A stretch of DNA of 64,000 nt from JANTGF01 sp963750735 (GCA_963750735.1 CAVVRY010000002.1:186001-250000); one strand, 5' to 3'; positions 50,141 through 60,491 are shown, counted from the first letter of the stretch. A program made the numbers and translations. The notes: a model not told the origin generated them from the letters alone.

Positions 50141-50929
50141 ATGAAAACAAGTAAAATAGCATTAATCACAGGAGCCTCTACAGGCATAGGAAAAGAATTA
50201 GCACACATCCATGCTGAAAAAGGCGGCGATTTAGTCATCATTGCAAGGAATCAGGAAAAACTGAATGAGTTAAAAACTGACTTGGAAGAAAAATACTCTG
50301 TAAATGTTATGGTAATAGCCAAGGACCTTAGTCTTCCGGAAGCACCTAAGGAGATTTATGAAGAGGTTAAAGCGGCTGGTTTAGAAGTAGATTATTTAAT
50401 CAATAATGCAGGTTATGGTGGAAGAGGTAAATTTCATGAGAGGGAATGGGAATCTGACCTTGCCATGATTAATTTGAATGTTGTTGCTCTCACTGCACTA
50501 ACCAGATTCTATTTGCCAGACTTTGTAAAAAGAAATTCAGGTAAAATATTAAATGTTTCCTCTACTGCAAGTTTGATGCCCGGACCATTGCAGGCTGTAT
50601 ATTATGCCACGAAGGCTTATGTTACCTTTTTTAGCAATGCCATTGCTGAGGAATTGCATGATACCAATATTACTGTTACAGCACTCCTTCCGGGAGCTAC
50701 TGAAACAGAATTTGCCCGTACTTCAGGAATGGATAAAACGGACTTATTCAACAAAACGGCAAGTGCCCGAACAGTGGCTGCAGATGGCTACAATGGTATG
50801 TTAAAAGGTCAGCTTGATATTGTTTCCGGTTTAACTTTCACCCAAAAAATGATGATGTCAATGGTTCCAATAACACCCAAAAAGATGCTCTTAAAGCAAA
50901 TACGTCAAATGCAGGAAGTGGCAAACTAA
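50141..50929 (+). CDS. Short-chain dehydrogenase/reductase (classical SDR)
   Basis: 262 residues. The cofactor loop is LITGASTGIGKELA, the NAG motif is INNAGYGG, and the active site is SSTASLMPGPLQAVYYATKAY (Ser, Tyr-x-x-x-Lys). ALLPGATETEF follows. The absence of an acidic residue after the second strand and the presence of IARNQEKL suggest NADPH. It starts 48 bp after the TetR stop, downstream of the palindrome at 50113, and heads a run of four closely spaced genes. Confidence 0.93.
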   Translation: MKTSKIALITGASTGIGKELAHIHAEKGGDLVIIARNQEKLNELKTDLEEKYSVNVMVIAKDLSLPEAPKEIYEEVKAAGLEVDYLINNAGYGGRGKFHEREWESDLAMINLNVVALTALTRFYLPDFVKRNSGKILNVSSTASLMPGPLQAVYYATKAYVTFFSNAIAEELHDTNITVTALLPGATETEFARTSGMDKTDLFNKTASARTVAADGYNGMLKGQLDIVSGLTFTQKMMMSMVPITPKKMLLKQIRQMQEVAN

Positions 50930-50959
50930 TAAATTAAAATCATAATAAATATTGAAAAT

Positions 50960-51880
50960 ATGAGTAAAAATAAATGGACTACCGCAAATATTCCTGAACT
51001 GACAGGAAAAGTAATATTGGTTACCGGTGGAAACAGTGGATTGGGTTATGAGTCGGTTAAAGCTTTTGCTGATAATGGTGCAGAAGTAATATTAGCCAGT
51101 AGATCTCTTGAAAAAGGAAATACTGCAAAAGCAGAGATTGGAAATACGAAAGGAAAAATTGTAGTGATGGAGCTTGACTTAATGGATTTTTCATCCATTA
51201 GAAGCTTTACAGATTCTTTCAAAGAGAAATACAATCGACTTGATGTATTACTCAACAATGCAGGAATTATGACCACCCCCTATTTCCTGACAAAAGATGG
51301 ATTGGAAGCTCAAAACGGGACAAATCATTTTGGGCATTTTCTGTTAACAGGTTTGCTTATGGATTTGATAAAAGCAACTCCAGGATCGCGGATTGTCAGT
51401 GTAAGCAGCAATGGACACAAATGGGGAAAGATGGATTTCGAAAATCCCTTATTCGAAAAGGGAAAGGACTACTCCCCTATGAAATCCTATTCGCGCTCAA
51501 AACTTTCTAACCTGCATTTCACTTATGAATTACAGAGAAAATTTGAAGCCGGTGAAATTGATAGTATGGCAGTTGCAGCGCATCCAGGTGGTTCAAATAC
51601 TAACTTAGATCGCTATATCAATGGAAAATTCTGGTTCAAGTTGATGAGTCCATTATTTGGATTCATAATGCAAAGTCAGGCGCAGGGAGCTTTACCGCAG
51701 ATTAGGGCTGCTGTGGATCCCAACGTAAAAGGGGGTGAATATTATGGGCCTGATGGGTTCAGTGAACTTAAAGGGGCTCCTGTTTTAGTAAAATCCAATG
51801 CAGCGTCTCATAACCAGGAAGATGCAAAAAAGCTATGGGAACTTTCTGAAAAATTGACCAATAGTAAATTTCCTGTATAA
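50960..51880 (+). CDS. Short-chain dehydrogenase/reductase (retinol-dehydrogenase-like SDR)
   Basis: 306 residues. Opening LTGKVILVTGGNSGLGYESVKAF is the nucleotide loop; LDVLLNNAGIMTTP and NHFGHFLLTGLL are typical of WWOX/retinol dehydrogenase-like members. The active site is SVSSNGHK then SYSRSKLSNLHFT (Tyr and Lys are present as YSRSK). The C-terminal GGEYYGPDGFSELKG is a family ending. 30 bp after the first SDR, same operon. The substrate cannot be told. Confidence 0.92.
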   Translation: MSKNKWTTANIPELTGKVILVTGGNSGLGYESVKAFADNGAEVILASRSLEKGNTAKAEIGNTKGKIVVMELDLMDFSSIRSFTDSFKEKYNRLDVLLNNAGIMTTPYFLTKDGLEAQNGTNHFGHFLLTGLLMDLIKATPGSRIVSVSSNGHKWGKMDFENPLFEKGKDYSPMKSYSRSKLSNLHFTYELQRKFEAGEIDSMAVAAHPGGSNTNLDRYINGKFWFKLMSPLFGFIMQSQAQGALPQIRAAVDPNVKGGEYYGPDGFSELKGAPVLVKSNAASHNQEDAKKLWELSEKLTNSKFPV

Positions 51881-51986
51881 CACTTAAAGTTGACCTTAAG
51901 GAAATGGTAAAGGAAGACGATATCCCAAAAGCATTAAAGGCAAAAGAAAGGGGCTTAAAACTTATTGAACAAAATAGTTTGATTAA
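51881..51986 (+). other. Possible gene remnant between the SDR and phosphoesterase genes
   Basis: One frame stays open for about 33 codons up to the next start (VDLKEMVKEDDIPKALK, then KERGLKLIEQNSLIK and stop). The charged helical text looks protein-like, but there is no start codon with a sensible upstream region. It may be the tail of a lost gene. Confidence 0.3.
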
Positions 51987-53093
51987 ATGAAAAACATTGT
52001 TTTTATCCTTTTGTTTTTCACCTTTATTGGTGTATTAATAGGAGCCAATATATACCTTTCTCGACGTTTTGCATGGTACTTTGGATTTGAAAGTGCAGCA
52101 AGGTTTTATATATTATTTGCCACCTTAACAATATTCATGATAGGCGGTATAATAGCTTTTACTAATTCCATGACTTTTCCTGGAAGTTTAATGTATAGTA
52201 TGGCTGCCATAACAATGGGTATTGTGCTTTATCTTCTCCTTTCAACATTGATGGTTGATGTGTTTCACTTTATTATAAAATTACAACCCAGAATATACGG
52301 ATTGCTTGCAATTGGGTTGACTCTTATTTTTTCAATTGTTGGAATTTTCACAGCTTCAAACCTTAAAGTAACTAAAATTGAAATCCCAATTAAAGGATTA
52401 ACCAGCGAAATTAAAGCAATGCATATGTCGGATATCCACATTGGTCATTGTAGGGGTAAAAAGTTCCTGCAAAAAATTGTAGATAAAACGAACAATCAAA
52501 ATCCAGATGTAGTTTTCCTTACAGGTGATCTTTTCGATGGAAGGATTCGATTGACAGAAGAAAACTTGAGCCCCCTGAAACAACTAAATGTGCCTGTATT
52601 TTTCGTCGAGGGCAATCATGATAAATATACTGGAGTAGGAAAAATAAAGCAATATTTAAGAAACATCAATGTGCATGTTCTTGAAAATGAAGTGACAAAA
52701 TTTAGCGAATTACAGATTATTGGCCTCAATCACATGCTTGCAGATAATAATTCAGTTGATATGCATGCTACCAGTGTGCGACTAACAATTAAAAATGTGC
52801 TTCAAAACCTGGATGTTGAGCGGACTAAACCCACAGTTTTATTGCACCATAGCCCTGATGGTGTGCAATATGCCAGCGAGAAAGGTGTTGACCTTTACCT
52901 GGCCGGACATACTCATGCAGGACAGTTGTTTCCAGTAAATTATATAGCCAGATTATTATTTCCATACAATAAAGGTCTCCATATTTATAATGGTACCCGT
53001 ATATTTGTTTCAGAGGGAGCAGGTACTTTTGGGCCTCCCATGCGCTTAGGGACAAAAAGTGAAATAACGTTAATAACACTTAAACCAGAGTAA
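51987..53093 (+). CDS. Membrane-anchored metallophosphoesterase (YkuE-like)
   Basis: 368 residues. Four hydrophobic segments occupy the first 130 residues, then the calcineurin-type domain: AMHMSDIHIGHC, FLTGDLFDGR, VEGNHDKY, LLHHSPDGV and LAGHTHAGQLFP, all metal ligands present. The family acts on membrane lipid or nucleotide phosphodiesters at the membrane surface. It follows the second SDR by about 100 bp and overlaps nothing; the next gene starts 2 bp after it. Confidence 0.92.
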   Translation: MKNIVFILLFFTFIGVLIGANIYLSRRFAWYFGFESAARFYILFATLTIFMIGGIIAFTNSMTFPGSLMYSMAAITMGIVLYLLLSTLMVDVFHFIIKLQPRIYGLLAIGLTLIFSIVGIFTASNLKVTKIEIPIKGLTSEIKAMHMSDIHIGHCRGKKFLQKIVDKTNNQNPDVVFLTGDLFDGRIRLTEENLSPLKQLNVPVFFVEGNHDKYTGVGKIKQYLRNINVHVLENEVTKFSELQIIGLNHMLADNNSVDMHATSVRLTIKNVLQNLDVERTKPTVLLHHSPDGVQYASEKGVDLYLAGHTHAGQLFPVNYIARLLFPYNKGLHIYNGTRIFVSEGAGTFGPPMRLGTKSEITLITLKPE

Positions 53094-53095
53094 TC

Positions 53096-53764
53096 ATGAA
53101 AAAAGTTATCATTACTGGTGCCACCGGCATGATAGGCAAGGGTGTTTTGCTGGAATGCCTGGACCATGAAGTCATTAGTGAAGTCATGGTAATTGGAAGG
53201 AAATCAATGAATATCAACCACCCCAAGTTGAAAGAACTGGTGCATAAGGATTTTACAAATTTCTATGAGGTTAGGGATCAGCTTTCAGGTTATGATGCCT
53301 GTTATTTCTGTTTGGGTATTAGTGCCGCCGGGCTAAATGAGGAACAGTATAAGAAGATAACCTATGATTTTACACTTTCATTGGCAAATACTCTTGTTGA
53401 TATAAGCCCGGATATGACCTTTGTCTATGTTTCTGGTGAAGGAACTGACTCTACAGAAAAAGGTAGAATGATGTGGGCCCGTGTAAAGGGAAAAACAGAA
53501 AATGATCTGTTGAATCTTGGCTTTAAACAGGCTTATATGTTCAGGCCAGGGGCTATCATACCGCTTCGCGGGATAAAATCCAGAACGAAAAGCTACCAGT
53601 TTATGTACGACTATTTTATGTGGCTGGTTAAAGGCATCAAGGCAATTTCACCAAACTCTGTAGTGAATACCACACAAATTGGCCTGGCAATGATCAATGC
53701 AATGTTAAAGGGCTACAATAAAAAGGTATTGAAACCTAAAGACATTATAATCCTGGCAAAATAA
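53096..53764 (+). CDS. NAD(P)-binding protein (atypical SDR/NAD-dependent epimerase-like)
   Basis: 222 residues. The Rossmann motif IITGATGMIGKGVLLECL opens the protein, and VMVIGRKS follows the second strand. CYFCLGISAAGLNE and FVYVSGEGTDSTEKGRMMWARVKGKTE are typical of this small epimerase-like family. The Lys in the KGKTE region takes the place of the classic YxxxK lysine. It is 2 bp after the phosphoesterase gene and closes the TetR-controlled operon; it runs convergently into the FtsX-like gene 2 bp away. Confidence 0.88.
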   Translation: MKKVIITGATGMIGKGVLLECLDHEVISEVMVIGRKSMNINHPKLKELVHKDFTNFYEVRDQLSGYDACYFCLGISAAGLNEEQYKKITYDFTLSLANTLVDISPDMTFVYVSGEGTDSTEKGRMMWARVKGKTENDLLNLGFKQAYMFRPGAIIPLRGIKSRTKSYQFMYDYFMWLVKGIKAISPNSVVNTTQIGLAMINAMLKGYNKKVLKPKDIIILAK

Positions 53765-53766
53765 AA

Positions 53767-56155
53767 TCACTCATACCGCAATGCCTCGGCTGGATTGGTA
53801 TTGGCAGCCTTAATGGCCTGGTAGCTAATAGTTATCTGCGCTATAATCAATGCTAAAATTGCTGCTCCGACAAAAATCCACCAGTCCATAGATGTTTTGG
53901 AATGATATTCCTGAAGAAATTTCTTCATGGCAAACCATGCCAAGGGACAGGCAAGTATGGCAGAAATAAATACCAGTAAGGCAAAACGACCCGAAAGCAG
54001 TTGAACCACCAGGGTTTGTGTAGCACCCATAACCTTTCTAATACCAATTTCTTTGGTTCGTTGTTCTGCCGTATACGAAGCAAGTCCAAATAATCCCAGG
54101 CAGGCAATTATGATCGCTAGAATAGCCAGGTATTTCACAAGACTTCCCATCCGCTCTTCCGTTCGGTACATACGATCAATATCGTCATTAACGAATTTAT
54201 AATCAAATGGATATCCTGGTACAATATCATTCCAAATATCTTCCAATTTTTTCATGGAAGTAGCCACCTGCTTTGGATCTATTCGAACAACCATATTATT
54301 CATAAAACCTGAAGTATCAGTTACAATTACAAACATGGGCTCAACATCTTCTCGGACCGATTTAAAATGGAAATCTTTCATTATTCCAACAATCTGACCC
54401 GAAAAGCCCCATACATTTAAATCTGATCCCAGGATATCAGGTTTGTCAATAAGTTTTGCAAGCTTTTCATTTATGAGGAAATTACCAACGGTATCTTCAA
54501 AACTTTGGATTAAATCAGCTGGATAATCAGTTGAAAAATCCCGACCTTCCTTCATTTCAATACCATAGGTTTTGGCATAATTGAAATCAACAATATTATA
54601 ACTGGCCAGGAATTCAAGATCGGGATCTTTACCGGGCCAATCAACACCACCAGTGTTGCTACCAATATGGCTGGGATTGTGAATCGTTCCTGTAACTGAT
54701 TCTACATAACTTTCCCGTTGGAAAGCATCTCTTATGATCTGGTATTTTGGCTGTGTTTCACCACGCAAAGGGACATACATCAACATTTCCTTGTCATACC
54801 CAACTTTTTTATTCCGCATAAAATTCAGTTGATTATAAATTACAACAGTTCCTATAACCAGAAAAATAGAAATACTAAACTGAAACACAACCAATACCTG
54901 ACGGAATACAGCAGAACCTTTAGACCCGGTGCCAGTTTTTCCTTTTAATACCTGTATAGGCTTGAAACGAGAAAGATAAAGTGCAGGATACGTACCTGAT
55001 ATTAATCCGGTAAGTATGGTTACAATAGCCAGGGCAATCAGGAACTGGGCGCTCATATAATCTTTTAATTCGATCTCCTTCCCTGATATATTATTAAAAG
55101 CACCACTTATCAATTGTACCCATACCAGCGCCAGGATGGTTGATAGAACAGCCATTAATATTGACTCGCCAAAGAACTGAGTAATAAGGTTTTTTCGGAA
55201 TGCGCCCACAACTTTTCTAACACCAATTTCATTTGATCGGTTTACCGATCGGGCGGTGGATAAATTCATGAAATTTATACAGGCGATCAACAACACAAAA
55301 ATGGCAAGTATGGAAAAGATATATACATATTGTATGTTACCGGGAGAATGTCCATATCCAAAATATGAGTATAAATGCAATCTCTTCATGGGTGCTACCA
55401 GAAAATCTGTATTGGAGTTGGGATTATTTTGCCTGGCAATATTGGTCATTAAAGTATCGACTTTCACAAGGTCCGCATCTTCATTCAATTGAACAAATGT
55501 TGTTATGGAATTGCTTCCCCAGTTATCATTATATTGATTAATCTCCTTTAAAAAATCAAAGGGTACCAGCGCATCAAATTGAATCCATGAATTTTTGGGT
55601 ACCTCATCTACAATTCCCTTCACTGTAAATTCGTACTGGTTGTTCACAGAAATGGATTGCCCTATTGGGTTATCGGTATCGAAATATTTTTGGGCCAGTT
55701 CCTTTGTAAGTACAATTGAAAAAGGCTCATTTAATGCTGTTTCAGGATTACCATGAATCAAAGGAAAGGTAAACATTTCGAAAAAGCTCGAATCAACAGC
55801 TTTAAGGTTATTCTCATAAAAGTACCGGTCATTTACCTGGAACAATAAGCCCCCAACCCAATTGAGGCGGGTTGCATTTTGTATTTCAGGAATGCCTTCT
55901 TTCCAGACAGGACCAGAAGGGTAGGGCGTAACATTCACATGGTACACGCCAGAGGAATAGTGCTGGTTTTCTTCAACACGGTAAAGATTTTCAATGTTTT
56001 CATTGAACCTGTCATAATTAAGCTCATCCAGTACCCAGAATAGGATGAGAATTGTACAGGCCAATCCAAGAGATAATCCAAGGATATTTATAAAGGAAAG
56101 GGATTTTTGGCGGATTAAATTTCGAAAGGCGATTAAGATGATAATTTCTTAGCAT
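53767..56155 (-). CDS. FtsX-like (MacB_PCD) ABC transporter permease (frameshift at the start)
   Basis: About 795 residues with the layout membrane helix - MacB_PCD periplasmic domain - three helices - second periplasmic domain - three helices, typical of Bacteroidota permeases linked to peptide export. The start is at the ATG ending at 56155 (MLRNY); one extra base at 56140 breaks the frame, and the protein then continues as AFRNLIRQKSLSFINILGL. Family motifs include ANRSNEIGVRKVVGAF-like NEIGVRKVVGAFR, AEQRTKEIGIRKVMGA and NPAEALRYE at the end. No ATPase gene is adjacent on this strand. Confidence 0.9.
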
Positions 56156-56348
56156 CGAATCTAAATTTAAATTAAACTTCAGGTATAGTACAAAGACGAT
56201 GTATAATTAAAAACATTGCATCATAAAATGGTGTTTTTACCATTCAAATTGCTCAAATGGTTCAAATGTTGAAGTTATGATTAAAAGAGATAAAAAGAAT
56301 GTGATAAATGATTCATTTTAGAATTTCTGCTCAATAGCATGATTTAAT

Positions 56349-56378
56349 TTTGTTAATAAAGAAAAAAATCTATATTTA
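56349..56378 (+). promoter_or_regulatory. Candidate promoter of the TetR-ABC operon
   Basis: TTTG at 56349-56352, an 18-bp spacer, then TATATTTA at 56371-56378, one base from the TAnnTTTG consensus. The operator follows directly. Confidence 0.5.
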
Positions 56379-56379
56379 C

Positions 56380-56397
56380 AAACCAAACGGTCGGTTT
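56380..56397. promoter_or_regulatory. Operator palindrome directly before a TetR start codon
   Basis: An 18-bp imperfect palindrome with arms AAACC and GGTTT, ending at the base before the ATG at 56398. The placement suits autoregulation by the gene product. Confidence 0.6.
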
Positions 56398-57004
56398 ATG
56401 TCAGATACAAAGTCACATATCCTCCTGGTTTCCTTAAAACTCTTCCTCCAGAAGAATTTCAAGGAAGTTACAATGAAAGAAATTGTTGAAAAAACAGGAT
56501 TGTCGAAAGGTGCATTTTATCACTATTTTGAAAGCAAGGAGCACCTATTTTATGAAATTATTGACAATTTCTTTTCAGCCATTCTACAATATGATTTTTC
56601 CTTACTACCCAACAATTCATTGTATAAATTTTACCATGCATATGCAGATCAAATAAATTCACTTCGTTTTCAATTTCTGGAAGATGGAAATGAAAGAGGG
56701 AGAAGATTTTATAAATCTTAACTTTTTTTCCTTATTGTTCGATGCATTCAAACTTTTTCCAGAGTTCAAATCCAAGTTGGAAGCTTTCCATAGAAAAGAA
56801 ACAAAAGCCTGGGTAAAAGCTATTAAAAATGCCAGGGATTCAGGGGAAATTGATTCTCCTTTGACAAACAGACAAATTGCCCAGATCTTTTTGTTTACCA
56901 GCGATGGTCTGACAATGAATCTTACCATGGAAAGCAATACAAAAAATCTCGATCGCAAACTTTCTTCCCTATGGGATAATTTTTACAAAACATTGAAAGT
57001 GTAA
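56398..57004 (+). CDS. TetR/AcrR family transcriptional regulator (one frameshift)
   Basis: About 200 residues. The HTH is clear: LKLFLQKNFKEVTMKEIVEKTGLSKGAFYHYFESKEHLF. The ATG at 56398 follows the operator palindrome; the frame upstream of it is not coding. The break is at the GGG 56698-56700, where removing one G restores NERGEDFINLNFFSLLF and the rest of the ligand domain (FTSDGLTMNLTMES). It leads an operon with an ABC ATPase and a permease and probably controls their expression. Confidence 0.87.
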
Positions 57005-57022
57005 TATTTAAGAAAAAAGTCG

Positions 57023-57955
57023 ATGACCGATGTAATTCAAACTGAAGATCTCGCAAAATACTATGGAGAAGTTCATGCTGTAGATGGTGTTAACCTGCGT
57101 ATAAAAAAGGGAGAAATATATGGCTTTTTAGGCTTGAATGGAGCAGGTAAAACAACTACCATCCGCATGTTCCTGGGTATGATCAGACCTACTCGAGGAA
57201 TAGTCTACCTGTTTGGAAGGAAAGCTGTACATGGGGATAAAAATCTCTGGAATAGGGTGGGTCATCTGGTAGAAATACCATACTCCTACCCTGAACTTAC
57301 TGTCCTTGAAAATCTTGAGATTTTTCGTCGACTCAGGTTTCTAAAGGACACCGGATTATTGAAGCAGATAATGGAAAAACTTAATCTTAATCCATACAAA
57401 AACACAAAAGCTAAAAACCTTTCCCTGGGAAATGCACAACGCTTAGGTATAGCTAAAGCAATGATTCATCGACCCGATCTGCTTATCCTTGATGAACCTG
57501 CAAATGGACTTGATCCTGCTGGCATAGTCCAGATCAGGGAAATACTAATTGACCTGGCCATGAATCATGGAGTGACCATTTTTATATCGAGTCACATACT
57601 TGAGGAAATTTCCAGGTTTGCAACACGTATTGGAATTATCCATGAAGGACAAATGGTTAAAGAATCAGAAGTGGATACTCTGGAGAAATCGAGATACAGA
57701 GCTCTGCATGTGAAAACATTAAATAATGCAAAAGCATTTGAAATAATTTCGAAGCATAACTTTTCACCTATTATTCTACCTGAAGGTACAATTGAACTAA
57801 AGGGAGACAGAGCAATTCTTCACCCGGAAGAAATCTCTTCACTTCTTTCCGGTCAGGGACTTCCACCAACTGAAATTGTATTGAATGAAGAGAACCTTGA
57901 ACATTATTTTTTACGCATTATTCAAACAAACGGAAAAAATCATGAGAGGGATTAA
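57023..57955 (+). CDS. ABC transporter ATP-binding protein (drug/bacitracin-export type)
   Basis: 310 residues. Walker A LNGAGKTTTIRM, Q-loop segment GHLVEIPYSYPELT, signature LSLGNAQRLGIAKA (LSxGxxQR), Walker B LLILDEPANGLDP and the H-loop FISSHILEE. The C-terminal 90 residues form a beta-rich domain common in BcrA/NatA-like subunits. It starts 18 bp after the TetR stop and its end overlaps the permease gene by 14 bp, so the pair is translationally coupled. Confidence 0.95.
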   Translation: MTDVIQTEDLAKYYGEVHAVDGVNLRIKKGEIYGFLGLNGAGKTTTIRMFLGMIRPTRGIVYLFGRKAVHGDKNLWNRVGHLVEIPYSYPELTVLENLEIFRRLRFLKDTGLLKQIMEKLNLNPYKNTKAKNLSLGNAQRLGIAKAMIHRPDLLILDEPANGLDPAGIVQIREILIDLAMNHGVTIFISSHILEEISRFATRIGIIHEGQMVKESEVDTLEKSRYRALHVKTLNNAKAFEIISKHNFSPIILPEGTIELKGDRAILHPEEISSLLSGQGLPPTEIVLNEENLEHYFLRIIQTNGKNHERD

Positions 57956-58731
57956 GGCGGCACTTTGGATAGAAGTTCTCAAAATTCGGCGGACTAAGAT
58001 ATTTGCCATTTCCATATATTTTTTCATTTTCATTGGAGTCATGATGGGATTGTTAATGTTTCTCTCAATGCATCCTGAGATAGCAAACCGATCTGCCACC
58101 ATCAGTGCAAAAACCTCATTTCTGGGTGGCTCCGACTGGAGCGCATTTTTTGAATTACTTTTACAGATAATTCTCACGGTTGGAGTAATTGGATCTGGTA
58201 TAGTCACAAGTTGGGGTTTTGGAAGAGAATTTTCTGACAGGGTAATAAAAGACCTATTGGCCTTACCTGTTTCCCGTTCTACCATTGTAATTTCAAAGAT
58301 TAATTGTTCTTTTATTATGGAGTATATTACTCTCAATGACTTTATTAATAGCAGCAATGCTTACCGGCTTGATTGTTAAAATCCCGGGTTGGTCTGAAGT
58401 GGCTTTGTTTCCCTTTCTTTCAACCTATTTTATTTGTGCTATTTTGAATGCATTGCTGATAACACCCGTTGCTTTTGTGGCAAGCATTGGAAGAGGTTAC
58501 ATGCTTCCTATAAGCTTTGTAATCCTAATATTAATATTAACACAATTAATTTTTGTTGGCCTGCCTGCCTTGTCCTTTTACTTCCCCTGGGCAATTCCTG
58601 CCCTGTATAGTGGAGTAGCCGGAGATGCTGTTCCGTCCCCTGGGTTTATCAGTTATCTTATATATAGTTTTACTGTTCTTGCCGGTATATTTGGGACTTC
58701 CGGATGGTGGCGATATGCAGATCATAAATAA
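57942..58731 (+). CDS. ABC-2 type transporter permease (one frameshift)
   Basis: About 263 residues, partner of the preceding ATPase. The N-terminal cytoplasmic segment ALWIEVLKIRRTKIF is the usual opening. About six hydrophobic segments are spread through the two frames, including IILTVGVIGSGIVTSWGFG and VLIILTQ-like ILILILTQLIFVGLP. EFSDRVIKDLLALPVSRSTIVISK is the conserved loop after the second helix. The frame breaks near 58300; the other frame gives IVLLLWSILLSMTLLIAA and continues to 58731. Substrate unknown; peptides or drugs are typical. Confidence 0.85.
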
Positions 58732-58915
58732 AAGTGAAAAAAAATCGAACTGAGATGTAAGAGATTATTTTTATTTTTAATTGATGCTCGGCATATAATA
58801 AATTGCCGGTCAGCCCATAAGAAATGATTCTGGAAAAGCTTTGATGAATAAGGTATTTTCCAAATTTTGTATATATTACATAAACTTTAAAATCAATAAC
58901 AAAAGTTTGCTCCAA

Positions 58916-59260
58916 ATGAATACAATAAAAACAACTGTGGTAATTGCATTTTTAATAGGATTTGGGATCCAATTGCAAGCCCAAAAAGTATTTTCAGTGG
59001 AATACGAAACCCAGGCTGATATTAAGGTTTTCGTTGTAGAATATGAAACTCAGGCCGATTTAAAAGTTTACAAGGTAAAATATGAAACTGAGGCGAAGGA
59101 AAACAAGGGGAAATGGTTTTTCACAGAGTATGAGACCCAGGCGGACAAAACTATCTATTTTGTGAAATATGAAACACAGGCTGATTTAAAAATATTCTTT
59201 GTTGAATACGAAACACAAGCCGGTTGGCGAAAGAATTCAAAAAAACATTTAATGTATTAA
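58916..59260 (+). CDS. DUF6150 family repeat protein, secreted
   Basis: 114 residues from the ATG at 58916, with a signal peptide ending IQLQAQ. The mature part is built of six copies of a 12- to 18-residue beta unit, each carrying YETQA or YETEA preceded by a hydrophobic F/V-x-V strand (VFSVEYETQAD, VFVVEYETQAD, VYKVKYETEAK, FFTEYETQAD, YFVKYETQAD, FFVEYETQAG). It ends in a basic tail (WRKNSKKHLMY). This matches DUF6150, whose function is unknown. The regular strand pattern suggests a small beta-solenoid or propeller-like fold. Confidence 0.85.
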   Translation: MNTIKTTVVIAFLIGFGIQLQAQKVFSVEYETQADIKVFVVEYETQADLKVYKVKYETEAKENKGKWFFTEYETQADKTIYFVKYETQADLKIFFVEYETQAGWRKNSKKHLMY

Positions 59261-59346
59261 GTTCTGGGCTATATACTTTTACAATTGTATCAGCTTTCCA
59301 ATAGTGTAACCTGAAATTTTAATTATGTATATTAATTTTTAAAATT

Positions 59347-59925
59347 ATGGCTATGCCATCCTCTATTCTCCATATAAAAAACATGGTTTGCAACCGGTGT
59401 ATAAAGGTTGTTAATGAGGAACTTACTAACATGGGCTACTCAGTTAGTTCAATTGAATTGGGGGAAGTAAATTTAATTGATAATCTTAAAGAAAAGGACA
59501 TTGAACAGATAAGGCAGGTATTATTTGACAATGGTTTCGAACTTATAGATGATAGAAAAAGTCAAATCATCAATAGAATTAAAACTATCATCATCGAATA
59601 TATTCATTATGACCGGGAGAAGCCTGGAAATGTTAATCTTTCTGATTTACTGGCTAAGGAATTGGCCCATGACTATTCCTATCTTAGTAACCTGTTTTCT
59701 TCTGTGGAAGGAATTACAATTGAGAAATACCTAATCCAGCAGAAAATTGAAAAGGTAAAAGAATTACTGGTTTATGATGAATTATCCTTGAATGAAATAT
59801 CTTACCAGTTGGGCTATAGTAGTGTTCAGCATTTATCAAACCAATTCAAGAAAATTACCGGTTTAACTCCTTCACATTTCAAAAACATAAAAAACAACAA
59901 AAGGAAACCTCTTGATAAGGTTTAA
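59347..59925 (+). CDS. AraC-family regulator with N-terminal HMA-like metal domain
   Basis: 192 residues. The first 65 residues look like a heavy-metal-associated domain, with the metal motif MVCNRC (C-x-x-C). The C-terminal 90 residues are an AraC HTH pair: YLSNLFSSVEGITIEKYLIQQKIEKVKELL and LSLNEISYQLGYSSVQHLSNQFKKITGLTPSHFK, the standard second helix. The start at ATG 59347 is the first in frame. Its place between DUF6150 and HYC_CC_PP/CusA suggests control of metal homeostasis; that is inference. Confidence 0.87.
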   Translation: MAMPSSILHIKNMVCNRCIKVVNEELTNMGYSVSSIELGEVNLIDNLKEKDIEQIRQVLFDNGFELIDDRKSQIINRIKTIIIEYIHYDREKPGNVNLSDLLAKELAHDYSYLSNLFSSVEGITIEKYLIQQKIEKVKELLVYDELSLNEISYQLGYSSVQHLSNQFKKITGLTPSHFKNIKNNKRKPLDKV

Positions 59926-60083
59926 GGGTTAAAATCATTAAAACTTTAATTTAAAATTTCTATTTCTAAGTAATTAGAGTTTCTGGCCTTTACATCCAAA
60001 AATAATATAACTGTTTTCCACAATAGTGTAAACATTATCTATTAATATTTTGCGTAATTTGTATGTTACAAGAAATCTATTTC

Positions 60084-60491
60084 ATGATTAAAAAGATTGT
60101 TCATATTGTAATAGCAAGCTTAATCCTGGTCTCAACTTTAGGATTTACGATTAATTTGCATTATTGCCATGATCAATTAATCGACATGGCCTTTCTTTCT
60201 CCTGCAAATAGCTGTTGTGATATAGATGGAGAAGAAGCAAGTCAAATGCAGGACACATGTCCCGGGTGTGAAGACGAATCAATTTCGGCTGAATCAACGG
60301 ATGATTTTACTGTCTCCTCTCACACATTCAATTTTGAGAATTTCAATAATAGTGATCTTCTTATATCAGCCACATTACAGTATTGTTTTCAGGATTCCAA
60401 CAATCCTAGTGCGAAGGAGGCGCCCTGGTATAAAAAACCACCCCCCTATCAAGAGGTGAACCTTTCCCAAATCCAGTCTTTTCTGATTTAG
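60084..60491 (+). CDS. HYC_CC_PP family protein
   Basis: 135 residues from the ATG at 60084 (an upstream in-frame ATG at 60063 adds seven residues). A membrane or signal segment (IVIASLILVSTLGFTI) is followed by the three defining motifs: LHYCHDQL, NSCCDID and KKPPPYQ. An extra TCPGCED pair adds two Cys. The family is found in Bacteroidota beside metal efflux genes and probably handles metals in the envelope. It lies 158 bp upstream of the CusA-like pump. Confidence 0.85.
   Translation: MIKKIVHIVIASLILVSTLGFTINLHYCHDQLIDMAFLSPANSCCDIDGEEASQMQDTCPGCEDESISAESTDDFTVSSHTFNFENFNNSDLLISATLQYCFQDSNNPSAKEAPWYKKPPPYQEVNLSQIQSFLI

Noticed and set aside
59880..59925. Hairpin AAACCT...AGGTTT at the end of the AraC gene as a terminator
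   Set aside because: It lies inside the coding sequence and is not followed by a T run.
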